Source of the DNA: Polaromonas sp.
GTDB taxonomy: Bacteria > Pseudomonadota > Gammaproteobacteria > Burkholderiales > Burkholderiaceae_C
Assembly (NCBI RefSeq): GCF_029945925.1
Contig: NZ_JAQSDN010000049.1
Location: forward strand, 1 to 64,000
Reading direction: 5' to 3'
Length of the DNA stretch: 64,000 bases
Part shown: one piece after another, positions 9,389 through 18,310 of the stretch
Numbering within the stretch: position 1 is the first letter of the stretch
How the letters are laid out: each line of letters opens with the position of its first letter
Notes under the pieces: model-generated
The model's database searches: none
What the model was told of the DNA's origin: nothing
The model's input: only the letters and a program-made list of their open reading frames with translations
Position numbers and translations under genes: made by a program

Positions 9389-11404
9389 ATGTCTTTCCTT
9401 CGAATTCCGGCCGCCTTGGGCGCCGCGCTGGTTTTGTTCACCCTGGGGGCCTGCACCACGGCACCCACCCACTCCGGCCTGGCGGCTGCGCAAGGCAGCG
9501 GCGAGCTGGCGCCGCTGTTGCCGGTGCGCCGCTTTGTGGCCAACATCGACTTTGCCGCGGGCTTTGTGCTTTCACCCGACGGGCAGCGCCTGATGTGGCG
9601 GCAAACAGTCGGGACCGATGGCGGCCTGGCTGTGCGCCAGATTGCTGAAGGCAGCCCCGTCACCACTTATGCCGTTGGCAACCAGGGGCGCGGCGGCGGC
9701 ACGCACACCTGGCTGGCGGACAGCCGGCACATGCTGTACAGCAAGGACCCGACCGGCGATGAAAACACCCAGCTGTTTGTGCAGGACACGCAGGCCACGA
9801 CGTTTGCGCCCTGGGCGGTCACGCCGTGGCGCGGCGTGCGCTCGGAGTATCTGGGGCGCTCGGGCTTTGACGGCGCGAAATTTTTCTTTGCCAGTAACCG
9901 GCGCGACAAATCGACACTGGACCTGTACGAGGGCGACGCGCAGACCCGCAGTTTCAAAGAGGTGGCGCGCAGCGACGGCAGCGTGACGAGCTGGATGCTT
10001 GGCGTCAACCGCGAACTGGTCGGCCGCGCACGGCAACTTGGCCGCGCCGACGGCTCGGGTGTGGCCGTTGAGCTGCTGCAGCCCGATGGCAGCTGGCGCA
10101 CGTTCAAGACCGTCGGCGGGTTTGACCACTACTGGATGAACCGGGTGGACACCGTGGCGGGCAAGGCCTGGGTGACGTCCAACATTGGGCGCGACAAGAC
10201 AGCCCTGCTTGAAGTGGACCTGGCCAGCGGGCAGGAGCGGGTGGTGGCCGCGCACGACCAGGTGGACCTGGGCCGGGCGTTTTTTGGCACCCGTGGCGGG
10301 CCGCTGGCCTATGTGTTCGAGCCCGACATGCCGCGCATCAGTTACCTGGACGCGGCAATGGAAGCCGACGTGCAGGCTTCCGTAAAGAAGGCGCTGGCGG
10401 CCGGCTTGTTGCCGGACCAGCCGGTGATCACGCGCCCCCAGGGCTTTTCCGAAGACCAGCAGCGTGTGGTGCTGCGCAGCGTGGGGCACTTTGATTCGGC
10501 CGAGTTGCTGCTGGACCGCCGCACCGGCCAGGTGAGCCGGCTGAACCCGCTGCAGCGTGAAGCGGCCTCGGTGCTGGCGAAGGAGGAGCCGTTTTCGTTC
10601 AAGGCTTCTGATGGCCGCACCATCCACGGCTACCTGATTCGTCCGCGTGGCGTCAAGGGACCGGTGCCCATGGTGGTGTCCATCCACGGCGGCCCCTGGG
10701 TGCGTGAGAGCTGGAGCCCGGCGGTGTTTGACGCGTCGCAGTTGTTGGCCAACCGCGGCTACGCGGTGATGACGCTGAACTACCGCGGCTCGGCAGGCTA
10801 CGGGCGCGAACACATGTGGGCCGGTGAACGTGAATATTTTGGCCGTTTGCAAAAAGACATTGCCGAAGGTGTGCAGTGGGCCATCCACCAGCAGGTGGCC
10901 GACCCGAAACGCCTGGCGGTGATGGGCGCAAGCTTCGGCGGCTTTTCGGTGCTGGCGCAGCTGATCCAGAAGCCGCATGACTACGCCTGCGGCGTGGACG
11001 TGGTGGGCGTGGCGAACTGGCCGCGTGTGGTGGACAACTGGCCGCCGTTCTGGCGCAACCGCCACATGTTTGCCCGTTTCTACGGCGACGTGAACAAGCC
11101 CGAAGACCGCGCGCAGATGCTGGCGAACTCGCCGATCACGCACCTGGACAAGATCACCGCGCCGCTGCTGGTGGTGCACGGCGGCAACGATGTTCGCGTG
11201 TTGCGCCAGGACTCGGACGACGTGGTGGCCGGGTTGCAGAAGCTGGGCCGCCCGGTGGAATACCTGCTTTTTGCCGACGAGGGCCACAGCATCTCGAAGT
11301 GGCGCAACCGGCTGGCCATGTGGCGCACCATCGAGGACAAGCTGGCCGGCTGCCTGGGCGGGCGCAGCGCGGGTTTTGACTATTACCAGTTGATGCCGAG
11401 GTGA
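9389..11404 (+). CDS. S9 family prolyl-oligopeptidase-like lipoprotein
   Basis: The protein has 671 residues. An N-terminal lipoprotein signal (FTLGAC lipobox) is followed by a beta-propeller region (about 40-380) and an alpha/beta-hydrolase domain. The catalytic triad can be read: Ser515 in GASFGGF, Asp601 in GGNDVRV and His633 in DEGHS. This fits dipeptidyl/acylaminoacyl peptidases of family S9, anchored in the envelope and probably cutting short peptides. The start at 9389 is chosen because GGGGG precedes it and the signal peptide begins there; an upstream in-frame ATG gives an implausible leader. Confidence 0.93.
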   Translation: MSFLRIPAALGAALVLFTLGACTTAPTHSGLAAAQGSGELAPLLPVRRFVANIDFAAGFVLSPDGQRLMWRQTVGTDGGLAVRQIAEGSPVTTYAVGNQGRGGGTHTWLADSRHMLYSKDPTGDENTQLFVQDTQATTFAPWAVTPWRGVRSEYLGRSGFDGAKFFFASNRRDKSTLDLYEGDAQTRSFKEVARSDGSVTSWMLGVNRELVGRARQLGRADGSGVAVELLQPDGSWRTFKTVGGFDHYWMNRVDTVAGKAWVTSNIGRDKTALLEVDLASGQERVVAAHDQVDLGRAFFGTRGGPLAYVFEPDMPRISYLDAAMEADVQASVKKALAAGLLPDQPVITRPQGFSEDQQRVVLRSVGHFDSAELLLDRRTGQVSRLNPLQREAASVLAKEEPFSFKASDGRTIHGYLIRPRGVKGPVPMVVSIHGGPWVRESWSPAVFDASQLLANRGYAVMTLNYRGSAGYGREHMWAGEREYFGRLQKDIAEGVQWAIHQQVADPKRLAVMGASFGGFSVLAQLIQKPHDYACGVDVVGVANWPRVVDNWPPFWRNRHMFARFYGDVNKPEDRAQMLANSPITHLDKITAPLLVVHGGNDVRVLRQDSDDVVAGLQKLGRPVEYLLFADEGHSISKWRNRLAMWRTIEDKLAGCLGGRSAGFDYYQLMPR

Positions 11405-11424
11405 CCCCTTTGTTGTTCGCTTGA

Positions 11425-11490
11425 CCGTTCGCCCTGAGCTTGTCGAAGGGGCTCAGTGCCACCAGGCTTCGACAAGCTCAGCCCGAACGG
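11425..11490. repeat. Palindromic repeat (CCGTTCG...CTTCGACAAGCTCAG family)
   Basis: Inverted arms CCGTTCGCCCTGAGCTTGTC and GACAAGCTCAGCCCGAACGG enclose a short spacer. Related copies occur at 13764-13813, 50854-50926 and, as a half element, at 41795-41819. This is a REP-like intergenic element. Confidence 0.85.
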
Positions 11491-11551
11491 AATGGCAGCG
11501 CTTGAACGAACAGCATTGGATGCAGCCCGGCTGCTAACGGCGAGCGCAGCG

Positions 11552-12370
11552 CTACAGCGCCCGGAACAGCGGGCTGTAAAGCCGGCTGACCGCCAGCTTT
11601 TCCGGCCGGGCGCGCAGGCTCAGTGTGAGTTTGCCGGTCTCGTCGCGGCTGACCGCGTCAATCGCCCCGGCCTGCACCACGGTGCCGCGGTGAATCTGCC
11701 AGAAGGCTTGTGTGTCCAGCTGGGGCAGCAGGTCTTTCAGCGGTGTACGTATCAGGTACTCGTGATCGGCGGTAAGCACGCGCACGTATTTGTCGGCCGC
11801 TTCAAAATAAACCACCTCGCCCACCGGCACCATGCGGATGGTCGTGCCCACGCTGATCTGCAGCACCTTCAGCGGGCCGCTCTCGGGCCCCGGTGCCCGG
11901 GTGGCGGCCAGCAGCTGGCGCAGCTGGTCCAGAGCGGTGTCCAGGGGTGCTCCTGAATTCATAGCTGCCTGCGCCCGTGTGGCAAGGGCTTGCTGCACTT
12001 TTGACACTGTTTTTTGCAAGCGCCCGGCTTGCACGGGCTTGAGCAGGTAGTCCACCGCCTGCGCTTCAAAGGCCTGCACCGCGTACTGGTCATAGGCGGT
12101 GACAAACACCAGCGCGGGAAACGGGGTGTCCTGCGGCCAGTCGTCGGCCAGTTCGGCCGCGGCCTCCAGGCCGCCCAGGCCCGGCATGCGGATGTCGAAA
12201 AACAGCACCTCGGGCAGCAGTTGCAGCGACTGGGCCACGGCCGAGGCGCCATCCCCCACCGTGGCCAGCACGCGCAGCCCGGGCCAGGCGCGTGCCAGCT
12301 CGGCCTGCAGCGCCTGGGCCAGCAGCGGTTCGTCTTCGGCGATCAGGGCCGTGGCCGGGTGGATGTTCAT
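11552..12370 (-). CDS. LytTR-family response regulator
   Basis: This 272-residue regulator has a receiver domain (1-125; acidic pocket Glu12/Asp13, phospho-acceptor Asp59 in FFDIRMPG, Lys in LLKPVQ) and a C-terminal LytTR DNA-binding domain (about 165-270, with YFEAADKYVRVLTADHEYLI). It overlaps the sensor kinase gene by four bases (ATGA). The pair is the AlgZ/AlgR or LytS/LytR type. A copy of the dispersed repeat of about 60 bp lies in the linker (11959-12010) and encodes QQALATRAQAAMNSGAP. Targets are unknown. Confidence 0.95.
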   Translation of the reverse strand: MNIHPATALIAEDEPLLAQALQAELARAWPGLRVLATVGDGASAVAQSLQLLPEVLFFDIRMPGLGGLEAAAELADDWPQDTPFPALVFVTAYDQYAVQAFEAQAVDYLLKPVQAGRLQKTVSKVQQALATRAQAAMNSGAPLDTALDQLRQLLAATRAPGPESGPLKVLQISVGTTIRMVPVGEVVYFEAADKYVRVLTADHEYLIRTPLKDLLPQLDTQAFWQIHRGTVVQAGAIDAVSRDETGKLTLSLRARPEKLAVSRLYSPLFRAL

Positions 12371-13410
12371 GGTTTGAAGGGAAATCGGACGCTGGCCCTT
12401 GTACCACCTGCGCTGGCAGCTACTAATTCGATAGCAGTGTCGGCGCCGTAGGTGCTGCTGAGCCGCTCGCGCACCTGGGCCATGCCGAAACCCGCGTGGT
12501 CTTTGTCGGCGCCCGACAGGCCGACGCCGGTGTCCAGCACCTCGAGGACCAGTGCCGCGCCTTCGCGCCGGGCGCGGACGGTGATGTGCCCGCCTTCGAC
12601 CTTGGGCTCCAGCCCGTGCTTGATGCTGTTTTCCACCAGCGGCTGCAGCAGCAGCGTGGGCACGGGATGCTGCGCCAGCTCGGCGGGCAGCTCCAGCGTG
12701 TAGGACAGGCGCGGCCCCATGCGGATGAGCATGAGCTCCAGGTAGTCGCGCAGGCGGTCGAACTCGGCCTGCAGCGTGTGGGTGGCGCTCAGCGAAGCGC
12801 CCAGCGTGGCACGCAGGTAGTCAATCATGTGGTCCAGCATGACCTGGGCGCGCGGCGGGTCGGTGGCGATCAGCGCGCGCAGGTTGGCCAGGGTATTGAA
12901 CAGCATGTGCGGTTCAAGCTGGGTTTCCAGCAGCTTGAGCCGGGCCTCGCTGGCGTGCTGACGGGCCTCGTCCATCTTGCGGATGAGGTAGGCGCTTTTG
13001 CTGATGGAGTAGAAGTAAAAGCTGCCGGCAATGCCGGCCAGCGCGGTGATCAGGATGGAGTTGCGCAACTGGCTGCTGTTGTTGTGGCCGGCGCCGGGCG
13101 TGTACCAGCCATAGTAGTCACACAGCCAGTCGGCGATGGTCGTGCCCAGCAGGTAGCCCAGCACGATGCTGGCTATCACCAGCACCAGGCCGGCCCAGCC
13201 GGACGGCCAGCCGGTTTCCGCGCTCGAGGGGAACAGGTGGCGGCCGATGTCGATGCCGGCCCAGGTGATGCCCGCAATCAGCAGCGAATACACCAGCGGC
13301 GGGCCCCAGGGCCGCTCCGGCATGAAGGCGTACTGGAGGGCGGCGATCACCAGCGCGAAGGCCGTCACCTGCAGCAGGTGCCGCAGCTTGGAGGTCCAGT
13401 CGATGTTCAT
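12367..13410 (-). CDS. LytS/AlgZ-type sensor histidine kinase
   Basis: The protein has 347 residues. Four hydrophobic segments (about 11-28, 38-58, 71-95, 117-135) are followed by a His_kinase domain with phospho-acceptor His168 in LEPHMLFNTL and an HATPase domain (LLQPLVENSIKHGL, LEVLDTGVGL, GFGMAQVRERL). There is no periplasmic sensor domain, so it probably senses through the membrane region. It is translationally coupled to the response regulator downstream (ATGA overlap) and to the 2TM gene upstream (four-base overlap). The last residues (TAIELVAASAGGTRASVRF) coincide with a copy of the dispersed repeat. Confidence 0.95.
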   Translation of the reverse strand: MNIDWTSKLRHLLQVTAFALVIAALQYAFMPERPWGPPLVYSLLIAGITWAGIDIGRHLFPSSAETGWPSGWAGLVLVIASIVLGYLLGTTIADWLCDYYGWYTPGAGHNNSSQLRNSILITALAGIAGSFYFYSISKSAYLIRKMDEARQHASEARLKLLETQLEPHMLFNTLANLRALIATDPPRAQVMLDHMIDYLRATLGASLSATHTLQAEFDRLRDYLELMLIRMGPRLSYTLELPAELAQHPVPTLLLQPLVENSIKHGLEPKVEGGHITVRARREGAALVLEVLDTGVGLSGADKDHAGFGMAQVRERLSSTYGADTAIELVAASAGGTRASVRFPFKP

Positions 13411-13715
13411 CGCTGCGGGCCGTCGCCGAACTCGCGCTGCAGGCGGTCGCGTTCTTTTTGCACCATGCGCTCGCGCAGGCCGCTGCCGTTGCCCAGCACA
13501 AACACCGACACGCCATGCAGCACCAGCCCCAGGCCCCAGCCCAGCAGCGGGAACAGCGACCAGGGGCGGCTACCGAAGCCGTGGATCGACATGGCGAAGA
13601 TCACCAGGTTGACCAGAAGGTAGAGGGCGGCGTGGACATACCAGCCCAGCTTGGCGCCCGCGCGCTTGTGGGCCAGGCGTTCGATGTCTTCGGACAGGGG
13701 CGGTGTAGGCATCAT
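13407..13715 (-). CDS. 2TM domain membrane protein
   Basis: This 102-residue protein has a 2TM domain. A basic RLAHKRAGAKLGWYVHA is followed by two membrane helices (about 27-45 and 55-75) and a charged tail (LRERMVQKERDRLQ). It overlaps the kinase gene by four bases. In other bacteria 2TM domains are found next to or fused to LytS-type kinases, so it is probably an accessory part of this signalling unit. A close paralogue is at 14998-15291. Confidence 0.88.
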   Translation of the reverse strand: MMPTPPLSEDIERLAHKRAGAKLGWYVHAALYLLVNLVIFAMSIHGFGSRPWSLFPLLGWGLGLVLHGVSVFVLGNGSGLRERMVQKERDRLQREFGDGPQR

Positions 13716-13763
13716 GGGAAGGAAATCATTCTATTGATGTTTTTCTTGGTTCGCGACACTACA

Positions 13764-13813
13764 CCGTTCAGGCTGAGCCTGGCGAAGCCCTTCGACAGGC
13801 TCAGGACGAACGG
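13764..13813. repeat. Palindromic repeat (CCGTTC...CTTCGACAGGCTCAG family)
   Basis: Imperfect inverted arms begin CCGTTCAGGCTGAGCC and end GGCTCAGGACGAACGG. The element lies in the gap between the 2TM gene and the hydrolase gene and belongs to the same family as 11425-11490. Confidence 0.8.
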
Positions 13814-13872
13814 TAGCAAGTCGGGTGTCATGATTGATGGTTGATGGCAGTCTCAACGGGGCAGGTGCGGCT

Positions 13873-14847
13873 TCAGGCCCGGCAAGCCTCGATGATGGCC
13901 GGCCAGGCGTGCGGGTCCAGCGTCAGGCCCATGTGGTTGACGCCGGGCACGAGGGTGACCGGCACACTCTGGCCGGCCGCGGCAAACACCGCTGCAAACT
14001 GCTCGGCGCGAAAGAGCTCGTCGTCGCTGCCGACCACGATGCGCAGCGCGCTGTGGACGCCGCGGATGTCGGCCAGGTAGTCGTCATGCGGGCCGAAGCT
14101 GGTGGCGAGGGTGAAGGAATACGAGGGCGTGAGCTGGGGGCGGGCCGCGTCGTCCAGGCCGAAGTTCAGCACCGGCAGGTCATTCCAGGCGGTCAGGCCG
14201 GCGCGATTGAGAACATGCAGCGCGACCAGCCGGGCCATACCCACCGAGGCCCAGCCGCCGTTGCCGGGGCGCGCCGTGGGCGCGTCATAGCGCAGGTAGG
14301 GTGAGAGCAACACGTAGCGGTCAAACAGGGCCTGCCGCGCGCCGCCCGCAAAACGCAGCACAAAGCCGCCGCCGGAAGAAAAACCCAGCAGGGTGCTGGG
14401 GCCTGTGTGCGGCACGGCGCGCATGAAATCTTCCACGTCGTCCTCGAGCTGGCCCACGTAGGCGGCCTGCCCGCGCGGGCCCGAGTCGCCGTGGCCGCGC
14501 ATGTCGAGTGCGGCCACCCTGAATCCGGCCGCGGCCAGCGCCTGGGCCAGCGCGTGCATGGAGCGGCCGCGCGCCGACGAGCCATGCACCAGCACGATGC
14601 GGCGTGTGCCCTGGCCCCCTGTTGCGGCGGGGTAGTCGAGCCAGGCCAGGGACGTGCCGTCACGGGCCACATAAGACCGCGCGGGCGGCACGGCACTGAA
14701 GTCCACCTTCGCAAAGGGTTCGTTGATGCTGGCCAGCGGCGCGATCGGCGCCGGCCCGCCGAAGGTTATCGCGGCGGCGATTGCGAGGAACAACAGGGCC
14801 ACCACGGCGAAGGCGGCGAAAGCAGTGAAAGTGATGAATTTGGTCAT
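13873..14847 (-). CDS. Membrane-anchored alpha/beta hydrolase
   Basis: The protein has 324 residues. An N-terminal hydrophobic anchor (about 8-30) is followed by an alpha/beta-hydrolase domain with the oxyanion motif VLVHGSSARGRS, the nucleophile Ser157 in GFSSGGG, an acid in VVGSDDELF and a His in VNHMGLT. It resembles lysophospholipase/esterase-like hydrolases; the substrate is unknown. It lies in a minus-strand run with the 2TM and LytS/LytTR genes. A repeat in the gap at 13764 may mark a transcript boundary. Confidence 0.9.
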   Translation of the reverse strand: MTKFITFTAFAAFAVVALLFLAIAAAITFGGPAPIAPLASINEPFAKVDFSAVPPARSYVARDGTSLAWLDYPAATGGQGTRRIVLVHGSSARGRSMHALAQALAAAGFRVAALDMRGHGDSGPRGQAAYVGQLEDDVEDFMRAVPHTGPSTLLGFSSGGGFVLRFAGGARQALFDRYVLLSPYLRYDAPTARPGNGGWASVGMARLVALHVLNRAGLTAWNDLPVLNFGLDDAARPQLTPSYSFTLATSFGPHDDYLADIRGVHSALRIVVGSDDELFRAEQFAAVFAAAGQSVPVTLVPGVNHMGLTLDPHAWPAIIEACRA

Positions 14848-14966
14848 GGCAGCAGGTGTTTAAGGAAAAAGGCGGTGATCTTGTGGTCGACGCCGGGCAA
14901 CTGGCTGCGGTCGAAGCCCGGCGGGTCGCCCAGCCAAAGCGCGCAGGTTGTCAGGTATGTTTTCAT
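14844..14966 (-). CDS. Short frame of 40 residues, possibly a gene remnant
   Basis: This frame overlaps the hydrolase start by four bases (ATGA) and lies in line between it and the 2TM gene. It reads like the end of a longer protein (LPGVDHKITAFFLKHLLP). There is no strong ribosome-binding site. It could be a true small peptide used for coupling, or the C-terminal scar of a lost gene. Confidence 0.3.
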   Translation of the reverse strand: MKTYLTTCALWLGDPPGFDRSQLPGVDHKITAFFLKHLLP

Positions 14967-14997
14967 GGTGTGCTGTCTGTCATCGCGTGCTGCCAGT

Positions 14998-15291
14998 TCA
15001 CCACGGATCGCGCTGCAGCGACAGGCGTTTGCGTTCCCGCTGCACCAGGCGTTCATGCAGGCCGGCGCCACCCGCCACCAGAAACACCACCGCGCCATGT
15101 ACAGCCAGGCCGATGCCCCAGCCAAAGGCCGGGTACACCGCCCAGTGGCGCCCGCTCAGCGCGGACAGGGCAAGCAGCATGAGGTTGACGGCGATAAAAA
15201 CGGTGGCGTGGATGTACCAGCCGATTTTGGCACCCGCGCGCTTGCGGGCGAGGTGCTCGAGGTTTTTGTCTTGCGGGGTGCTGGCCTTCAT
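14998..15291 (-). CDS. 2TM domain membrane protein (second copy)
   Basis: This 97-residue paralogue of the protein at 13407 has the same HLARKRAGAKIGWYIHA opening, two membrane helices and a charged tail (LHERLVQRERKRL). AAGGAGATCACC precedes the ATG. No kinase is adjacent to this copy; the DUF2306-DUF6622 gene is immediately upstream. It may take part in the same LytS-type signalling. Confidence 0.88.
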   Translation of the reverse strand: MKASTPQDKNLEHLARKRAGAKIGWYIHATVFIAVNLMLLALSALSGRHWAVYPAFGWGIGLAVHGAVVFLVAGGAGLHERLVQRERKRLSLQRDPW

Positions 15292-15305
15292 GGTGATCTC
15301 CTTTT

Positions 15306-16292
15306 TCAGGCGTTGAGGACGGGGAGGACGGGGTGGGCGGGGTGGGCGGGGGCGGCTGCGGGTCTCAGCGCCAGGCGAATCAGGCGCAGGGAGCGGCCGG
15401 CAAAAATGCCGCTGAAGACGCCGTAAAGCGTGCCGGCGGCCAGGCCGAAGGTGGCGTTGGCTTTCAGTTCCGGGTGCATCACCAGGCTCACGCCAACAAT
15501 GTATTTGGTCAGGAAGATACCCATGATCAGTACCATCGGCGCCCAGCTGCCCGGACGCTGGAACCGGCGTTTGGCGCTGTCGTAGTGTGCGCCGGCCGGC
15601 AGCGGCATTTGGGTGACGATGAGCAGCAGCAAGGCGGTGGCGGCCAGCCAGCTGCCAAGTACCGTGGGCGAAGCGCCGAAGGCCGAGACGGTGCCGTACA
15701 GCGAGAAGGCACCCAGCCCCAGCGGCAGCACGGTGATGCGGGCCAGGCCCACGCTGCGGCTGCGGGTCTGGCTCCAGCCGAGCACGAGCAGGGCGGCCAG
15801 CAGGCCCCAGACCCACAGCGGTGTGTTCATCAGGATCTGGCCAATCACGGATGTTCCCTGGGGCGGTTGGTTGTGGGGGGAAATCAGGCCCAGCCACTGG
15901 CCCCAGACCAGGTTGCCGAGGTAGCGGTTGGGCAGCAAGGTGAACCCGCCGGCGACCAGGCTGGCGCTGGCATAGGTTATCAGCATGTAGCGACGGTGCC
16001 GCGCGATGTTGCCTTGGGCCAGGAACCAGAACGCGCCGAACATTCCGGCAAAGGCGGCCGGCACCAACAGGTGGATGGGGGTGTAGCCGCCAATGTTGGG
16101 CAGATTGAAATCGCGGATGAACAGAGCAGACACGGCGGTGACCACCATCAGTGTGACCCACGCGTAGCCGAAGGCGCGGTGTAGCCGCGGGCGCTGGGTG
16201 CGGCCCTGGCGTGCCCACAGGGCCAGGGGCCCGACGAGGGTGGCACCGAGGGCGGCGGTCATGTGGACGGCGATGGTGGGGGACATTTGCAT
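15306..16292 (-). CDS. DUF2306-DUF6622 fusion membrane protein
   Basis: This 328-residue polytopic membrane protein has two halves. Residues about 1-140 match DUF2306 (RPRLHRAFGYAWVTLMVVTA, NIARHRRYM), a four-helix domain. From ILMNTPLWVWGLLAALLV to the end it matches DUF6622, usually a separate protein of about 160 residues. CCGGAGAACACC gives a good ribosome-binding site for the start at 16292. Function is unknown. The frame is continuous, so this is a real fusion unless the sequence has an error at the junction near residue 150. Confidence 0.82.
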   Translation of the reverse strand: MQMSPTIAVHMTAALGATLVGPLALWARQGRTQRPRLHRAFGYAWVTLMVVTAVSALFIRDFNLPNIGGYTPIHLLVPAAFAGMFGAFWFLAQGNIARHRRYMLITYASASLVAGGFTLLPNRYLGNLVWGQWLGLISPHNQPPQGTSVIGQILMNTPLWVWGLLAALLVLGWSQTRSRSVGLARITVLPLGLGAFSLYGTVSAFGASPTVLGSWLAATALLLLIVTQMPLPAGAHYDSAKRRFQRPGSWAPMVLIMGIFLTKYIVGVSLVMHPELKANATFGLAAGTLYGVFSGIFAGRSLRLIRLALRPAAAPAHPAHPVLPVLNA

Positions 16293-16496
16293 GGTGTTCT
16301 CCGGTCTACATGGTGAAAACAAGGTGAGCCGGACTTTGCCGGGACGGCCGCGCCGGCGCGAGGGCTTTGCGACGAAATGCAGGAGCAGCGCCGCCAGTTG
16401 CAGCCAGCGGACGCGAAAAGCGCCGGCCCGGCGCCCGCCGCGCGTCGGGGGCAGCGGGCCGGCAGCGATAATCAGCCCATATTTTTTGGAGCGCGC

Positions 16497-17330
16497 GTGG
16501 ACATCACATTGCTGATCAAGGCTGCCGTCATGGGCATCGTCGAGGGGTTGACCGAGTTCCTGCCCATTTCTTCCACCGGCCACCTGATTCTTGCCGGCGC
16601 CTTGCTGGGTTTTGACGACGAGAAGGCCAAGGTGTTTGACATTGCGATCCAGACCGGCGCCATTTTTGCCGTCATCCTGGTCTACTGGCAAAAACTGCGC
16701 GACACCCTGGTGGCGCTGCCCACCGAAAGGCAGGCGCAGCAGTTTGCGCTCAATGTGCTGGTCGCGTTTGTGCCGGCGGTGCTGCTGGGCCTGCTGTTTG
16801 GCAAGGCCATCAAGGCCCACCTGTTCACGCCCGTGGTGGTGGCGAGCACCTTCATCCTCGGCGGTTTTGTCATTTTGTGGGCCGAGCGGCGCCAGAAAAC
16901 CAACCCGGCCACGGCACGCATCCATGAGGTCGAGGCCATGACCATGATGGATGCACTCAAGGTCGGCCTGGTGCAGTGCCTGGCCATGGTGCCCGGCACC
17001 AGCCGCAGCGGCGCCACCATCATCGGCGGCATGTTGCTGGGCCTGTCGCGCAAGGCCGCGACGGACTTTTCTTTTTACCTGGCGATCCCCACGTTGATCG
17101 GTGCCGGTGCCTACAGCCTGTACAAGGACCGCGCCCTGCTGTCGGCGGCGGACCTGCCGATGTTCGGCGTCGGGCTGCTGTTTGCCTTTGTCAGCGCCTG
17201 GCTGTGCATTCGCTGGCTGCTGCTTTACATCGCCACCCACAGCTTTGTGCCGTTTGCCTGGTACCGCATCGTCTTCGGTGTGGTGGTGCTGGTGACGGCG
17301 CAGATGGGCTGGGTCACCTGGGCGGGCTGA
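16497..17330 (+). CDS. uppP: Undecaprenyl-diphosphatase
   Basis: This integral membrane phosphatase of the BacA/UppP family recycles undecaprenyl diphosphate for peptidoglycan and other envelope polymers. The two active-site segments are present: [15 protein letters not shown] (16-30) and [13 protein letters not shown] (from 166). At 277 residues it is close to E. coli UppP (273). The start is a GTG at 16497 with TTGGAG before it. It is divergent from the DUF2306 gene. Confidence 0.97.
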   Translation: MDITLLIKAAVMGIVEGLTEFLPISSTGHLILAGALLGFDDEKAKVFDIAIQTGAIFAVILVYWQKLRDTLVALPTERQAQQFALNVLVAFVPAVLLGLLFGKAIKAHLFTPVVVASTFILGGFVILWAERRQKTNPATARIHEVEAMTMMDALKVGLVQCLAMVPGTSRSGATIIGGMLLGLSRKAATDFSFYLAIPTLIGAGAYSLYKDRALLSAADLPMFGVGLLFAFVSAWLCIRWLLLYIATHSFVPFAWYRIVFGVVVLVTAQMGWVTWAG

Positions 17331-17370
17331 ATTTTCCGTTCACCTGCGCCGGGGGTTACCCCTCCTTGCC

Positions 17371-17463
17371 TGTCATCCCGGACCTGATGATCCGGGATCC
17401 ATGCCCCATGTTCCACTGCATTGGCCCGCGCTGCATGGGTGGCGGGTCAAGCCCGCAATGACA
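17371..17463. repeat. Palindromic intergenic repeat (TGTCATCCCGGACCTGAT family)
   Basis: It starts TGTCATCCCGGACCTGAT, contains the inverted unit ATCCCGG/CCGGGAT, and ends with CGGGTCAAGCCCGCAATGACA-like sequence, so its ends form TGTCAT/ATGACA. Elements of this type are common between convergent genes in proteobacteria, and it lies here between uppP and a minus-strand hydrolase. Confidence 0.75.
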
Positions 17464-17475
17464 AATTCAGCTGAC

Positions 17476-18306
17476 TCAGTCCATCAGGTTGTGCAGGGCC
17501 GCCTCGATGGCCGCCGCCGTGGCCACGGGTTTTTCCATCGGGAACAGGTGGCTGCCGTCGAGCATCATGATGCGGCCTTTGGTGACCTTCTCGGTCATGG
17601 CCATGCCCACCTGTTTCATCTCGGCTGACTGGCGCCCGCCGATAAAAGCCACCGGGCACTTGAGCGGATGGCGCTTGAGCAGGCCCTCGAGGTTGTCGGG
17701 CAGGGTGTTGTAGATGGCGGTTTCCACGTCGCGGTCAAAACTCAGCAGGCGCTGGCCGCCGGCATCGTGCGTGCCGTGTTCGATGTAGTCGAGCAGGACC
17801 TGTTCATCCCAGCGTGCAAAGGCTTTTTTGGTGCGGAAATGCGCCAGCACTTCGGCCTGGCCCAGCCATTCGTGCCGGCGCTTGCGACTGATGGCGCCGG
17901 GCGAAATCGAGCCGACCAGCTGCGCTCGTTTGGCCACGCTCAGCGCGGCGGCACGCCAGCCGCCCAGGATGGGCGAGTCGATCAGCAGCACACCACGCAC
18001 CGGCAGGCCGCCGAGCACGGGGTTGCGCGCGGCGCACATCAGGCTCAGGAAGCCGCCCAGCGAGTGGCCCACCAGAAAGGCCGCCTGGCCGGTTTTTTCG
18101 ACCTGCTCACTGGTGAAGTCGGCGAGCTGCTGCACCAGGTTCGGCCAGTTGCTGGTGACCGGGTAACGCGGGTCGTGGCCGAATTTTTCAATCGCCTTGA
18201 CCTGGAAGCCGCGCGAGCGCAGCCCCTGGAACAACACGCCGTAGGTGCTCGCGGGAAAGCTGTTGCCGTGGGAAAAAATGATGAGGGGTTTGGGGGAGGC
18301 GGGCAC
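17476..18306 (-). CDS. Alpha/beta hydrolase
   Basis: This 276-residue cytoplasmic alpha/beta hydrolase has HGNSFPASTYG near the N-terminus, the nucleophile Ser82 in VGHSLGGF and a His in LDGSHLFPME. The acid is not obvious (GGRQSAEM follows the strand where Asp is usual). It lies 4 bases after the Anbu gene and is probably co-transcribed with it. The substrate is unknown. Confidence 0.88.
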   Translation of the reverse strand: MPASPKPLIIFSHGNSFPASTYGVLFQGLRSRGFQVKAIEKFGHDPRYPVTSNWPNLVQQLADFTSEQVEKTGQAAFLVGHSLGGFLSLMCAARNPVLGGLPVRGVLLIDSPILGGWRAAALSVAKRAQLVGSISPGAISRKRRHEWLGQAEVLAHFRTKKAFARWDEQVLLDYIEHGTHDAGGQRLLSFDRDVETAIYNTLPDNLEGLLKRHPLKCPVAFIGGRQSAEMKQVGMAMTEKVTKGRIMMLDGSHLFPMEKPVATAAAIEAALHNLMD

Positions 18307-18310
18307 GGTG

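Noticed and set aside
9572..11287. 571-codon frame opposite the S9 peptidase
   Set aside because: Antisense shadow of a strongly supported gene; His/Arg/Ala-rich composition without domains.
14844..15125. 93-residue protein starting at 15125
   Set aside because: Its first half lies inside the better supported 2TM gene. Only the 40-residue part from 14966 is possible.
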